Under the pieces are notes generated by a model. It was not told where the DNA came from. It saw only the letters and a program-made list of their open reading frames with translations, and ran no database searches. From Atriophallophorus winterbourni (lineage: Eukaryota; Platyhelminthes; Trematoda; Plagiorchiida; Microphallidae), in assembly GCA_013407085.1 (NCBI GenBank), contig JACCGJ010015422.1, positions 30,134 to 94,133 on the forward strand: a stretch of 64,000 bases of DNA, read 5' to 3'. This document shows positions 1 through 11,300 of this stretch, one piece after another. Positions within the stretch are counted from its first letter, which is position 1. Every line of letters begins with the position of its first letter. A program made the translations under genes and the position numbers.

Positions 1-128
1 ATATAGAACAAGATTTTCGTGTAATTAAGCTATATTGCATCATTTTAATTTACAAGTTGTGCCAAGAAGGAAATTTGCATTCGTCATTGCTACTTTTTGC
101 ATTTTCCTAATGAACTATCACCGGAGAT

Positions 129-356
129 GGTATGAAAGCACAAGCCTGATCCAGGCAAAGTGCCGCACAGACAGAGACTGCACGTGGGCGATATTACTGT
201 CAGGTTGCCCAGGGCTAGACAGATATGAGGAAGAAAAAAGAATAGGAAATGGTAGTGAGACTACAGCCTGTTTCAGCATGCAGCTCACTACTAGTGGCCA
301 ATCAATTTAGCACGGTGTTAGCCGCACAGCACAGAAGTACTGCACGATTGCACATG
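129..356 (-). mobile_element. SINE (family 1), full length, 228 bp
   Basis: A short interspersed element reading on the minus strand. It is bounded by a 13-bp target-site duplication, tatcaccggagat, at 116-128 and 357-369. In sense orientation it starts near TGTGCAATCGTGCAG and ends near GTGCTTTCATAC. At least fifteen related copies, many partial, occur in this window in both orientations. No convincing tRNA-type A and B boxes were found, so the source RNA is undetermined. Confidence 0.85.
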
Positions 357-785
357 TATCACCGGAGATCCACGAATGTTCCACCCATTCAGCCTTATGG
401 CTACAACGAAAACTATAACGATAACTTTGCTATTATCTAGAGGGAACTTTGATCTTTATCATTGGCCGGGCCAATTTCAAAAGCGTTTCACTGTGCATTT
501 CATTGCAAATTTTCTAATAAGCGCTCCATACATGCTAAATCTCACGTTGGAAGAGGTTTGAACGTCCCCAAAGTTTGTCGTTTCCATACGGTTGACCGTT
601 GGATACGGACCTTTTTGCGTTTCTCAGTTTCCTGCGAAACCGAAGATTAAACTCTTGCTGATTTCTTTTCTTGATTCGCTTTAGCGATAAAAAATTACCG
701 ATCAATATCATGTTTTGTTAACGTGCATTTATGGTTAAAGACTTTTAATTAGTATACGACTGTTTCAAGGCTCATTGAATCTAAA

Positions 786-835
786 CTCGCTGTCTTCACT
801 GGATGATGTCTAATCACCAAAAACCGGTTGTGGTT
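786..835 (+). ncRNA. Degenerate hammerhead-like relic
   Basis: The sequence ctggatgatg followed by caaaaaccggttgtgg, with its flank (cattgaatctaaact), resembles the relic near 14930-14995. The conserved CUGAUGA and GAAA core boxes are both mutated, so it is read as a dead copy. It is missing from the matching part of copy B, where about 300 bp is deleted. Confidence 0.35.
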
Positions 836-1214
836 TGTCACTGCAAGGTATTTGAGCAATACAATCATTTAGTCTCGCAAGTATTATCACATACATACAG
901 TAATATCGAAAGCGGTGTCTTGAGGCATATATGGTCTCATTTTCTTAACACTGGTGAACAGATTTTAGACTCAATCCATTCTGGCAGTCGTGTTTAATGT
1001 AATTCAGAAATTCTTCACGCTATAAAACACAATCACCTTAACATAAACCGCGGAATGAAAAATGCATTACGGCATTTGGTTATTCCGCTTGCCTGCTTTC
1101 CCTTTTCCACGCGCTTGCTTATCTGCATTTCCTGCTTCATATTGCTTGGCACTTTGTCTGGCTCCAGACTTGTGCTTCATGATGGTGATGATGAAAGTCC
1201 CACTATATTTCACA

Positions 1215-2664
1215 GCGCTCTATAGAAATTCTTCACCAGCGACGCCAAATACCTCATGATCCTGGACACAAAGCAGAGTGTAGACGCGCAAGTAATGAAA
1301 TTAAACGGAGCTTAAGACTAGACATAGAAAAGTGGGGGCTAAATAAGGTCGAACAAATGGAAATCGCAAATAATGCGGGTAACGTGCGAAAACTCTTCCA
1401 ACTTATTCGATCGACGGGGCCTACGAAAAAAGGAGTAAGTGAGACTATCACTGAAATAGACGGTACTCTTATCACTAATTTGAATCACCGCCTCTTACGC
1501 TATGCCGAACATTTTGAAGAACAATTCAGCTGGTCCTCATGCAACAGATTCATTCCATCATTTGAAGCAGTGTGATCCTTGGGCTGTGACTTGACTGGAC
1601 TTATTCCTGTGAACTCCTGTTGGAGCATAGGGCTGCAACAACGCCACTCCAGCAAACTCTGTCCTGGGCTGCTATCCTCAGCTGAGTCCATGTCATTCCG
1701 GCATCCTTCGCTTCACTCACGACTGATCTTCTCCACGATTGCTTGGGTCGTCCCACTTTCCTTTTACCTTGTGGATTCCAGTTTAGTGCTTGCCTAGTGA
1801 CGTTATCAGCTGGTTTGCGGAGTGTGTGACCTATCCACCCCCATTTTCTTTTCTTGATGTCCTGATCAACGGGGTTCTGGTTGGTTCTACGCCATAGGTT
1901 TGTGTTTGAGATCTTCTCAGGCCACCTGATGTTAAGAATGTGGCGCAAGCACTTGTTTGACAAATGTTTGTATCTTGTTGGTGATGTTGTGGGTAACCCG
2001 CCATGTTTCGGACCCGTAGAGGAGGACTGCTTTTACGTTGGTGTTAAAGATGCGGACTTTGCTGCGCTGGGACAAGGCCTTAGATTTCTTGGGCTGTAGA
2101 TTCTCCTAATTATTTAGAAATTAAAGCATGTATCGAATCCACGAAACGATTCAAAGCTGCTGGCCTTGATGTTCAAAGAAGGTGGCCAAGTCCTAATCAG
2201 CACATTAGGCGATCTGCTCCGTGAAGTGTGATTATCAGAACCCGTCCCTCAACTTTATGGAGTATCGATTATCATACATATATTTGAAAAAAGTTGTGCA
2301 AAGCTCCTGCTCCAATCATTACGAGATTATTAGCATCCATATGTCTTCGAATATTAACATCGCATGAGGAATCACAGATCCGAGAGCAACAAGCTGGCTT
2401 CCGGCCTGGCCGAGGCTGTGTGGACCACATTTTTACTCTTAGAAAGCAGACGATAGCCATCTTTTAGACTTTAAAGATGCATTTGATTCAGTCGATCGAA
2501 ATGTCCTGTGTAACACCTTGCTGTGCAAAGGCGTTCTGCAAAAGTATGTCAACATATTACGTGCACGTTATGCTCACGCATCCGGATGCGTTAGGGTTTA
2601 CAACGAACTCTCACCCAATTTCCACACGACAAGTCGCGTCCGGCAAGGATGTCCGATTTCTTCT
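1215..2664 (+). pseudogene. Decayed RTE-like LINE, linker and reverse transcriptase, interrupted
   Basis: Translation in shifting frames on the plus strand gives a non-LTR retrotransposon linker (KGVSETITEIDGTLI near 1434-1480) followed by reverse-transcriptase blocks. These are REQQAGFRPGRGCVDH near 2380-2425, LDFKDAFDSVDRNV near 2464-2510, and VRQGCPIS near 2638-2660. Frameshifts and stops are common, so it is inactive. It is interrupted at 1588-2097 by another LINE fragment and at 2665 by a SINE. Copy B has the same relic at about 41280-42205 without the first interruption. Clade is inferred from motif style only. Confidence 0.75.
1588..2087 (-). mobile_element. 5'-truncated RTE-like LINE insertion with target-site duplication
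   Basis: A minus-strand fragment of the carboxy end of a non-LTR reverse transcriptase. Segments such as AVLLYGSETW (near 2010-2040) and GWIGHTLRKP with GKRKVGRPKQSWRR (about 1740-1860) are typical of that region. It sits inside the RTE-like relic. The 10-bp string cttgggctgt occurs on both sides (1578-1587 and 2088-2097), whereas copy B has a single, slightly changed site and no insert. It therefore inserted in copy A after duplication, or was precisely absent from the B progenitor. One internal frameshift is visible near 1960. Confidence 0.85.
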
Positions 2665-2896
2665 GTATGATGTATGAAAGCACAAGCCTGATTCAGGCAA
2701 AGTACCGCACAGTCAGAGACTGCACGTGGGCTAAGATACTGTCAGGTTGCCCAGGCCTAGACAGATATGAGGGGGTAAATAGAAATAGAAATGGTAGTGA
2801 GACTCCAGCGTGTACTCGCATGCAGCTCACTACCGTTGGCCAATCAATTTAGCACGATGTTAGCCGCACAGCACAAAAATGCTGCACGATTGCACA
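2665..2896 (-). mobile_element. SINE (family 1), full length, 232 bp
   Basis: Bounded by a perfect 13-bp target duplication, tccgatttcttct, at 2652-2664 and 2897-2909. It interrupts the RTE-like relic just after its QGCPIS motif. The counterpart in copy B is 42206-42437 with the same flanks, so this insertion predates the segmental duplication. Confidence 0.9.
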
Positions 2897-3098
2897 TCCG
2901 ATTTCTTCTACGCAATCCGCAGCTATTTAAGCCCCAACCTTCCCCATCTGTTCGGATTTTACTTTTTCATTGTTGTGTGGCAGTTAAGCATTCGGTACAT
3001 GCTACCGGTTTAATGCTGTCTGTAATGATGTTGATGATGACGGATCCTAAATTTCTATCGCGACCAATCCCTGCTACGCAAACCGTTTCATAATCAAG
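2897..3098 (+). repeat. Unclassified repeat module with ATG-rich tail
   Basis: The segment agctatttaag ... catgctaccgg ... aatgctg ... gatgatgatg recurs in diverged form at 26860-26990 and in copy B at 42438-42639. It may be the 3' untranslated end of one of the LINEs or a second SINE. No coding potential was recognised. Confidence 0.5.
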
Positions 3099-3111
3099 TA
3101 CTGTCTTCCGC

Positions 3112-3347
3112 ACGGATGTGCAATCGTGAAGTACTTTGTGCTGTGCGGCTAATACCGTGCTAAATTGATCGGCCAGAGTTATTGAGGTGCATGCTGAAGC
3201 AGGCTGGAATCTCACTACCATTTCCTGTTCTTTTTTCTTCTTCGTATCTGCCTAAGCTTGGGCAACCTGACAGTATCTTAGCCCACGTGCAGTATCTGAC
3301 TGTGCGGCACTTTGCCTTCATCAGGCTTGTGCTTTCATACCATACCA
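3112..3347 (+). mobile_element. SINE (family 1), full length, 236 bp
   Basis: Plus-strand copy bounded by a 13-bp target duplication with one mismatch, tactgtcttccgc at 3099-3111 and tactgtctttcgc at 3348-3360. Its 3' tail is a short run of (CATAC). The copy B equivalent is 42653-42888. Confidence 0.9.
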
Positions 3348-3710
3348 TACTGTCTTTCGCGTTGTTCTGTTTTTGGTCTTCACCGATTCGTCCTCTTCAT
3401 CAATGACTAGAACTTAGTCACCGTTTCTGTTATTCGCTAATAATGTTAAACTATAGTGTTTAGTTAAGTCTCTCGTATATCTGCCTAAGCCTGGGCAACC
3501 TGACAGTATCTTAGCCCACGTGCAGTATCCGACTGTGCGGCACTTTGCCTTCATCAGGCTTGTGCTTTCATACCATACCATACTGTCTTTCGCGTTGTTC
3601 TGTTTTTGGTCTTCACCGATTCGTTCTCTTCATCAATGACTAGAACTTAGTCACCGTTTCTGTTATTCGCTAATAATGTTAAACTATAGTGTTTAGTTAA
3701 GTCTCTCGTA
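3245..3710. repeat. 233-bp tandem duplication, copy A only
   Basis: Unit 1 is 3245-3477 and unit 2 is 3478-3710. They are nearly identical and include the 3' half of the SINE plus downstream unique sequence. The junction sits in a shared tctctcgtata string. Copy B has one unit, so this is a recent local duplication. Confidence 0.9.
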
Positions 3711-4353
3711 TATTCTGAAACTGCAAAATGATTTAGCCCCGTGTTTATTGGAATAATCTATCTAATATCGCCAACTAAACCATTCTTCCCATCCTGGCAA
3801 AACGATTTCTCAGTCTACGTTTAATGAACTAAACTGGCGCATTTCTTACGCAGATCTGATATTTTCACTGAATTCATAATGATTGGACACGGAGAATTGC
3901 ATTAATAGCAACCAAAAGTGTATCGTAGTTGAGATTTCTCAATTGCGCTACAGCAAAATTCTGTTAGAGGTGTGAATCAGAAAAAAATGGTAATGGAACC
4001 AACTCAAATACTAATCCGTTTAGTGAACAATTCTGTTTCGAGAATGTTAGATGAAGTTTATTGAATGCAACTTGGAAAATAACGTTGTGCACAATTAGAA
4101 AGAAAAATGCATTATTTTTAATCTTAGAATAAAAGCGCAGTGAAAATCGAACAGTGCGGCTTGATAGGAATTTTTAGATATAAGCTGTTGAATCCCGTGT
4201 TTATGCATTTTGTCGCATATCTTTGAAACCGGGCTGCACTACAATCTTCGAGTTTAACTCCACTCACCAAGCCATTGGCATGAGAATATTTATTGTTTTT
4301 TTAAATGCGTGCCCATCTTTTCGCATGCTGATTATTTTCTGCCATTTTTACAG
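3711..4353. other. AT-rich stretch upstream of WDR6 exon 1
   Basis: No repeat or gene was recognised here. The initiating exon and promoter of the WDR6-like gene may lie here or further upstream, because the first recognised exon opens at a splice acceptor without an in-frame ATG. Copy B matches it almost perfectly. Confidence 0.4.
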
Positions 4354-4432
4354 AGTATTCAACAAAGCTTCCACTGGCATCATTGCCCCATCACCGCTCT
4401 GTGTTTGGATCTTTATCCAAAAATTCTTATCG
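4354..4432 (+). CDS. WDR6: WDR6-like exon 1 (first recognised)
   Basis: Acceptor tttttacag, donor cg/gtaagt. It reads SIQQSFHWHHCPITALCLD in frame, matching the amino end of WDR6 just before the first propeller. There is no in-frame ATG, so a short coding leader must lie upstream. Ends in phase 1. Confidence 0.75.
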
Positions 4433-7400
4433 GTAAGTTTTTAGTTGTTCACACCTGTTTAGGTTCTGCCAATGTACTTACGTTACGTGACAGCGGCACA
4501 AGCCATTTCATTCGCACGTTTACCTTGCAATCCCACGCAATCATTCATGATATCAGATGTGTAAAAGGTTGGCTTCTCATAATACCTAATGAAATGCTCT
4601 AGTTCCCAGTGATTTCGCACCGGTTGGAGATTTCTCTGTGGTTGCTGTTTCAGGCTCCCGCTTCTTTTGCATTTTAACCATCGATCACACATATGACAAC
4701 TTCATCGAAACAGTTTCTGAATATCGTTGTGACAACATAATCAGCTGTTCGATCACATTCGCTTCCGGCAATGTTTGGGTTGTTTTCATATCAGCCCATC
4801 ATGAAATTCACCTGTGCAAATTAACGATTACAGCAACGGGCCTTCGTTTCTCAAGATCCGTTTCGACGCAAGCTAGCACGCTAATGTGGTAATTGCAAGT
4901 GTGTTGTTTTCATGTCATTTTAAGCTATTCCGGTTACACTTGTTTCTTTACGCCAGACACGATCGTCGGGCATATTGTATGCTTTTTGGGATCAACCTTC
5001 GGTCAATTGAATATTCATTATCACCAGCTCAACGTTACTGATGACGGAGACTTGTGCATGGAGCGAAATATCACAATTTCTTCTGTGTCGCAACATCAAA
5101 AGGTTAATTTTTTTATATTTGAAGTTATTCGTAGGGATCCATCTTTTCGATCAATGTTCGGTACCTCCAGCCCCTGGATTGCATTCGATTAGCTTCTGCA
5201 GCAGAGGATAGAAGTATTGCTATTTGGACAAGAAATGTTGAAAAAAGCTCATTTCCAATTAAAGCTTCCACGCTATCGGGGCCATGGATTGTCACATGCG
5301 TACTTAACATACCCTCGCATTCTGATATACTGTTTGAAGCTCGGATATGGAAGGTCCTGTTGACGGATCATGGTGTTATCGCCTCTGGAGAGGTTAGTTT
5401 TCATTAACGTTTCAATTTTATTTGCTGTTGGTACGTCTCCATGGGCGTTGCCATGGGATTCATCCATTGGTTTTTAATGTGCTGCAGGATTGCCGTCTCG
5501 TCTGGTATGCATGGAACAGGCTGCCTCACGGAGAAGAACTCGTTAGCATTCACCGTGGCCGAAATGTGTGGGCACTTGATTACAATCCTGCTGTTGATTT
5601 ACTTGTGAGTGGTTTATTTGTGACATATTTGATGACTGTGATGTGTTAATCCGTTGCTTAATTATCTGTTGACTGTTCAGATAGGTTATTTTGTTTTGAA
5701 TTGATTTGTACAGATTACTTGAGTAATGATCCCCTACGGTATGCCATGAAAGCACAAGCCTGATCCAGGCAAAGTGCCTCGCAGCCAGAGACTGCACGTG
5801 GTCTAAGATACTCTAAGGTTGCCAAGGCCTAGACAGATATGAGGGGGAAATAGAAATGTTAATGAAACTCCAGCGTGTACTCGCATGCAGCTCACTACCG
5901 TTTGCCAATCAATTTAGCACGATGTTAGCCGCACAGCACAGAAATGCTGCACGATTGCACATCCGTGCGGCAGGCATTTTCGTCTTATATATTTTTTCAC
6001 ATTTAAAGGTTTTAAAGATTTGCGTTTGCTAAACTAATGCTTAACGACAATTTGTATTGTTTTTTCATTCCTCCAGGTTTACTATCCACTGCATTGACTT
6101 GCTCGTTTATCTCGAATGTTCACCCAGTTTCGCAAACTTTGTGAACTTTTTAATTGTACGCTTCAGCGTAAATTCTGTCTGATACATGCTTGGTTTTAAG
6201 TGTCATTGTCACTGCCACAATACAAGATTCACATTCAGACTTGATTCAGTCTAGACCACGAGTCATTCGGTATGAAACTGTATTGAAGGTGTTCGAATGT
6301 TACCCTTCTGACATATGAGAATTGAATTGTGCAGTGGTCTGTTTTTTCGTAACTAGTTTCTTGAAGAAAACTCGAGAACTTGGTTCTGATCCTGAAGCTT
6401 CGCTTGGGTGGTTAGTCGAAAAGTTTACTTGAGAAATAATCTTTCTTTAGCTTGAACTTCTATAATTTTGAAATTTTATGGCTGCATGTGATTTTATTAC
6501 TATTGAGTTAAACTAGACAATGAATACATATTCGACACATTTAACTCGGGTTGACATCGAACTCTTTAATTTTCAATTAATAAACTTCAATCACTAAATT
6601 TTACAAAAATTTCCACCCATCACGTTTTAACTGCCCTGTCATTTTCACACATCAATTTTGTTGGTATGACAATTGGCCTTAGTTCATACCTTCTATTGCA
6701 CTGTTATTTTTATATCCCGATTTACGAGTCAGCTGGAATAAAAACGTGAATGTGTTTAATTTAGAATGAAGAAATGAAATTATGTTTACCTGCGACTATT
6801 TGTGCGACTATTTTCTCATGGAGGATGAGTCGGATTCAATGAAGAGTCTTGGGAATTTGAGTACAAAGCGGAATCCCCAGCACCACTCGGCGTTTGTTCG
6901 AGTCAGCTTCTCTAGCCTTTGCACAGCCAAGTGAGACCTGCAAGCAGCAGGGAGTTGTCCGAAAGAGGAGGTGTGCACCAAATAATTGTCTACAAGAATC
7001 TGCTCCAGATTTTTCCTCAGTGTTTTCTCCCGATCCTTTTCCGCGATCGGGTATCCCGCAAGGCAGCGGAGGTTGAAAATCAGGGTTTTCATTCCCTTAG
7101 ATGAAACGCCGTCCCAGACCTAAGAGCTCCACCTACCCCAAGAAAACTGGTTTTCAGGCGCCAGTCACTCGCCTTCGCCTCTTCTGTTGGTAGAAGCAGT
7201 TCCGCCGGGCTCGAGGAGCCACTCGTGCAGGTCAGAAGCTGGACTTGGTTGTCAGAGACTATTTGAGACGCGCGCCATACGGGGACAATTTATTGGCATT
7301 GTGGAGCTTATCTCCACGGCCACCCCCGGCTATGACAACCTTTGGACCCGTTATCTACAAAAGACTCAAGGTTCTAGTCCAACATGGTTATTTTCTACTC

Positions 7401-8269
7401 TAGGTATTCTTATGCGTTTCACCCTTGAATATCATTTCATGCCGACAGACCAAACCTCTGTTTGATGTAGCAGTTTGAATACCTTGCTAAGGGATTACAC
7501 TTTACCTAATAATGTTCTACAAACAAAAGTATAGTCGCTTGCGTCAGGAATATCTATAGAGATAGAGACAAGCAATCTCAAACTGAATACTTTGGCTAAT
7601 AGTTATAATATGAAAACGAAATAATTTCACTGGGTTTTACATTGATTGGAATGTGTTCCGGACGGCTGGTGTATTCATAATGATGGAGAGAAATTTGTAT
7701 GCGATCGGTTAGAACAGATTTTGTGAAACGTTTCGCTTCTGACACTGAAGCTCTGTCAAATGGGTGGTGATTGCTAGATAGCCGGTTGTAAATTGAAGCA
7801 TCCGCTGCTCGCTTGCCTATAAAATTCAATATCTCGTTTTACTGATTTCGTTATTTGTCAATTTCTCCCAAATTTATAGGCCTCTGGAGGTAACGATGGC
7901 GCTGTCTACTTGCAACATGTATCAACTTCAGTGAACTCGATTTCTCAGCAAACGAAAATCGTTTCCGTTCCGAACGAAAATTTCCAGGTACTTTTATTTC
8001 TGCCCAAGCTGTGGTATGAACGTAGCAGACACAATTTCTACCCAGTATTTTACAGTTATATTATTTTACTTCTTTCGCAGTGGCATGGGCCACCTGACAG
8101 TATCATAGCCCACGTGCAGTCTCTGACTGTGCGGCACTTTGCTTGGATCAGGCTTGTGCTTTCAAACCTTACGCAGTGATTCCATGCCTCTTAGCACGAG
8201 CTATTCTTTTAATCCTTTTTGCCACTAGACGTTAATCACAGTCTTTCCTCTTCACTCACTGCCTCTCTT

Positions 8270-8334
<65 letters not shown>

Positions 8335-11300
8335 TGCTCTCCAGGCCAGGCCAGTAAATTCAGCATTCAATATTAGGTGCAAGACCGCTTTTGTATTGTG
8401 AGAAATTCAATTTAGACTCTAACCTAATTCAGCATCATGTCATTTAAACGCCTGCGAATGAAACCATTGGAAGTCGCAAGGTGATTATCTTTGAGCTACC
8501 ATCTTTTCCTCTATTTAAAACATTACAGATCTCCTGTCCCACCGAGAAGGATTTTGCGAGGTGCGTATTTTTCGGCTCCGATGGCCGGGTCTTTTATTTG
8601 ACAGACACAGGGTAAGTCTTGTCTGGTCGTTTATAGCAGATAACTACGTTTTTGTCAAATGTACGAATTTGGTAAACAGTTAGACATTCAAATCAACCTC
8701 AAGCGAGGGCACACTGGAGTTTCCTCACCATTTTTATCGCTTATATCTACCTAGTTCTGGGTAAACTGGCAGCATCTTATCCCACGTTCGGTCTAAATGT
8801 GCTGCACTTTACCTGTCTCCAAGCTCGTGGTTTCATTCAAACATACATACCCGCGTTTCAGTACCACCTTTCCCCGAATTTTATGGAATATGAAGTAGGG
8901 TCACGCATTCACATTCCTATTGTAGTTTCACTGTTTCATTTGTTATGAACTTCCTGGCACACTATATCACTCTGTACACTTCTGGATGCTGCATGGTTCA
9001 TTGATTCTGAAACATCACAACGTTGATGCTTCAACGAACGTCTTGTCTACCTTACTGTCAACAATTCGCTGTTGTCTTTGTATTCCGCGTACAACGAACT
9101 TCCGCTCGCATTCTGATCATTTTGGTCGAGTCGATCCCTCGCTAGGTAATCTGACATAATTGTAAATACGTTATCTTTATATAATCTTACATTTTTGCGA
9201 AATTAAATGTACTACCTTCATTCCCCTGAGTTGAACTAATAAAACCATACCAAAATGGTTGCTTTCGCTAAGGTATTGCAGCTGAGAACGCTGTCTTTAT
9301 TATCCAGACCATGACAACCTTTTAGCGTGCATTGCACTTTCCGGCTCCCGGATATATGTTTATGACTACTCATCAGTATCAAATCCTTTGAAATATTCGC
9401 AAATTTGATCATTCCGGTCTATCGTGGAAGAACTGGACTCGAGTTTCACTATTATTTGAGCTCATCAGCAGTGCATATTTTCTGCCTCGAGTGGAACTCG
9501 AACCCCAGACTCTAATCATTGTGGTCACATTGCACTGCTGATGATCTAAAATTTGAGCGAAATTCGAGTCTAGTGTTTCCATTATGAAACGGTGTGATCA
9601 AATTTGAAAATATTTTTGTAAGAATTGGTACTAATGAGTTGTTACACACATAGAGAACGAATTCTCCACCAAATGCTAACAATCCAGGCTTCACAATGAT
9701 GCCGGTGAGATTTACATGGCTGATGCTGTCATGTTGACACAACCTCAGTAAATTAGCTGTTAGCACGCGCCTCAAATTTGGTCAAACATCTTAGCATATC
9801 TATTCTTATTTTCTTTATATATTTACTTAGTGGCATCATTCGTTATTATTAGATCCAAATTTTGTAAATGCGGCTTGTTTTCCAGAAAAATCTTCACTAC
9901 CACTGGATCATCCCAGAGCATGCTTTGCGATCCACTTGCGGTTGATCCATTTGCAACGGCAGTCAGCCCGGAATCGTTTGAATCAACGCCCGACAACCGA
10001 GGAGACTTTTCCATCCTTCGCGATTTGATCTCTTCGAAGAAAGCTGTTTTTACTGGCCAAACCACATCAGCGACTAATGAATCACGCACGATCGTGGCTA
10101 TCGGTGACAAACAGGGACACCTTGGTTTATTTCGTATGGTCACGAGTAGGTCGCTTATCTTTGACTTGTGTGCCATTGGTCGTCTTATTGCCGTGCCCAA
10201 AGATATTTGATTGTGCAGCTAACTCTGTGCTAACTTAATTTGCAACCGGTACAGAACTACATTCGGAAACACACTGGAGTCTTACTACCATTTTAAGTTT
10301 TAGTTTAGGTTTAATTTCTTAAATGTGTCTAGGCCTGGGCATCCTGACAGTATCTTAGCCCATGTGCAATCTACGATCACGCGTGGATTCAGGCTTGTTA
10401 ATTATTGCATAGAGCTAATGCTCAGTCATGAAATGCGGTGACCAATGTGTATGTATGTATAAAAATACAAACATGATCCAGGCAAAGTGCCGCACAGTAT
10501 TAGTCTGCACGTGGGCTAAGATACTGTCAGGTTTCTAATGTCTGGACAACATGTTTATCATGAAGCTCACTACCGGTTGCAAATCAATATAGCACGATGT
10601 TAACACGGTACAGTACTGCACGATCGCACAGCCGTGCGGTGGCCAATATTGAGCCATTGCTGCTTTGCTGTCAACCAGCTTCATTGACCTTGGCGTTACT
10701 AAAGTTTAACCTCGATGTCGCATGAAGGTAATTTTTTTATCGGTGACATGTAGTCTCCGTGATAGTTAGTGCACCATATCTCTCGGGACCACGTGGCCTG
10801 CTTCAATCGAGGATATGTCAAATGCTATGGGACGCGTTTATAATTTTTTGATTAGGTTATCCATTCGTTTTCGTAAGTTTAGCGTTGATGCTGATCACAT
10901 TCCCGCTCACTTAATAATTGAATACCCAGGTAGTATCTCAGTCCATGTACAGTCGATTGCGAGGAACTTTGCCTGCCTCCTGGCTTGCGGTCTCATCCGT
11001 GCACCCATACATACCGTACATACATACATACGTACACACACATACATACATGCATACATATCTACATACATACATACATACGTTCATGCATACATACATA
11101 CATGCAGGCATACTTTCGTACATACATACATTCATACATACATTCATTCATACATACATACATACATACATACATACATACATACATACATACATACATA
11201 CATACATACATTCATGCATACACACATACATGCAGGCATAATTTCGTACATACATTCATACATACATTCATTCATACATACGTACATACTTAGCGGTAGT

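Larger units (their letters stand above)
9345..9655. repeat. Imperfect inverted repeat carrying two hammerhead motifs
   Basis: The left arm (about 9345-9475) and right arm (about 9531-9655) are reverse complements with many mismatches. Paired strings are actcatcagtatc with ggtactaatgagt, caaatttgatca with tgatcaaatttg, and the two hammerhead cores. The spacer is about 55 bp and contains, on the minus strand, a tRNA B-box-like GGTTCGAGTTCC (9493-9504), one base too long. Copy B has the same structure near 55740-56060. It can be read as two head-to-head copies of a hammerhead-bearing SINE-like element. Confidence 0.8.

Noticed and set aside
9310..9410. Candidate WDR6 exon reading DHDNLLACIALSGSRIYVYD
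   Set aside because: It looks propeller-like, but it lies in the left arm of the hammerhead inverted repeat, its phase fits neither neighbour, the frame is altered in copy B, and exon 8 joins exon 9 perfectly without it.
9493..9504. tRNA-type B box (GGTTCGAGTTCC, minus strand)
   Set aside because: One base too long for the consensus, no convincing A box at the right distance, and it is changed in copy B.
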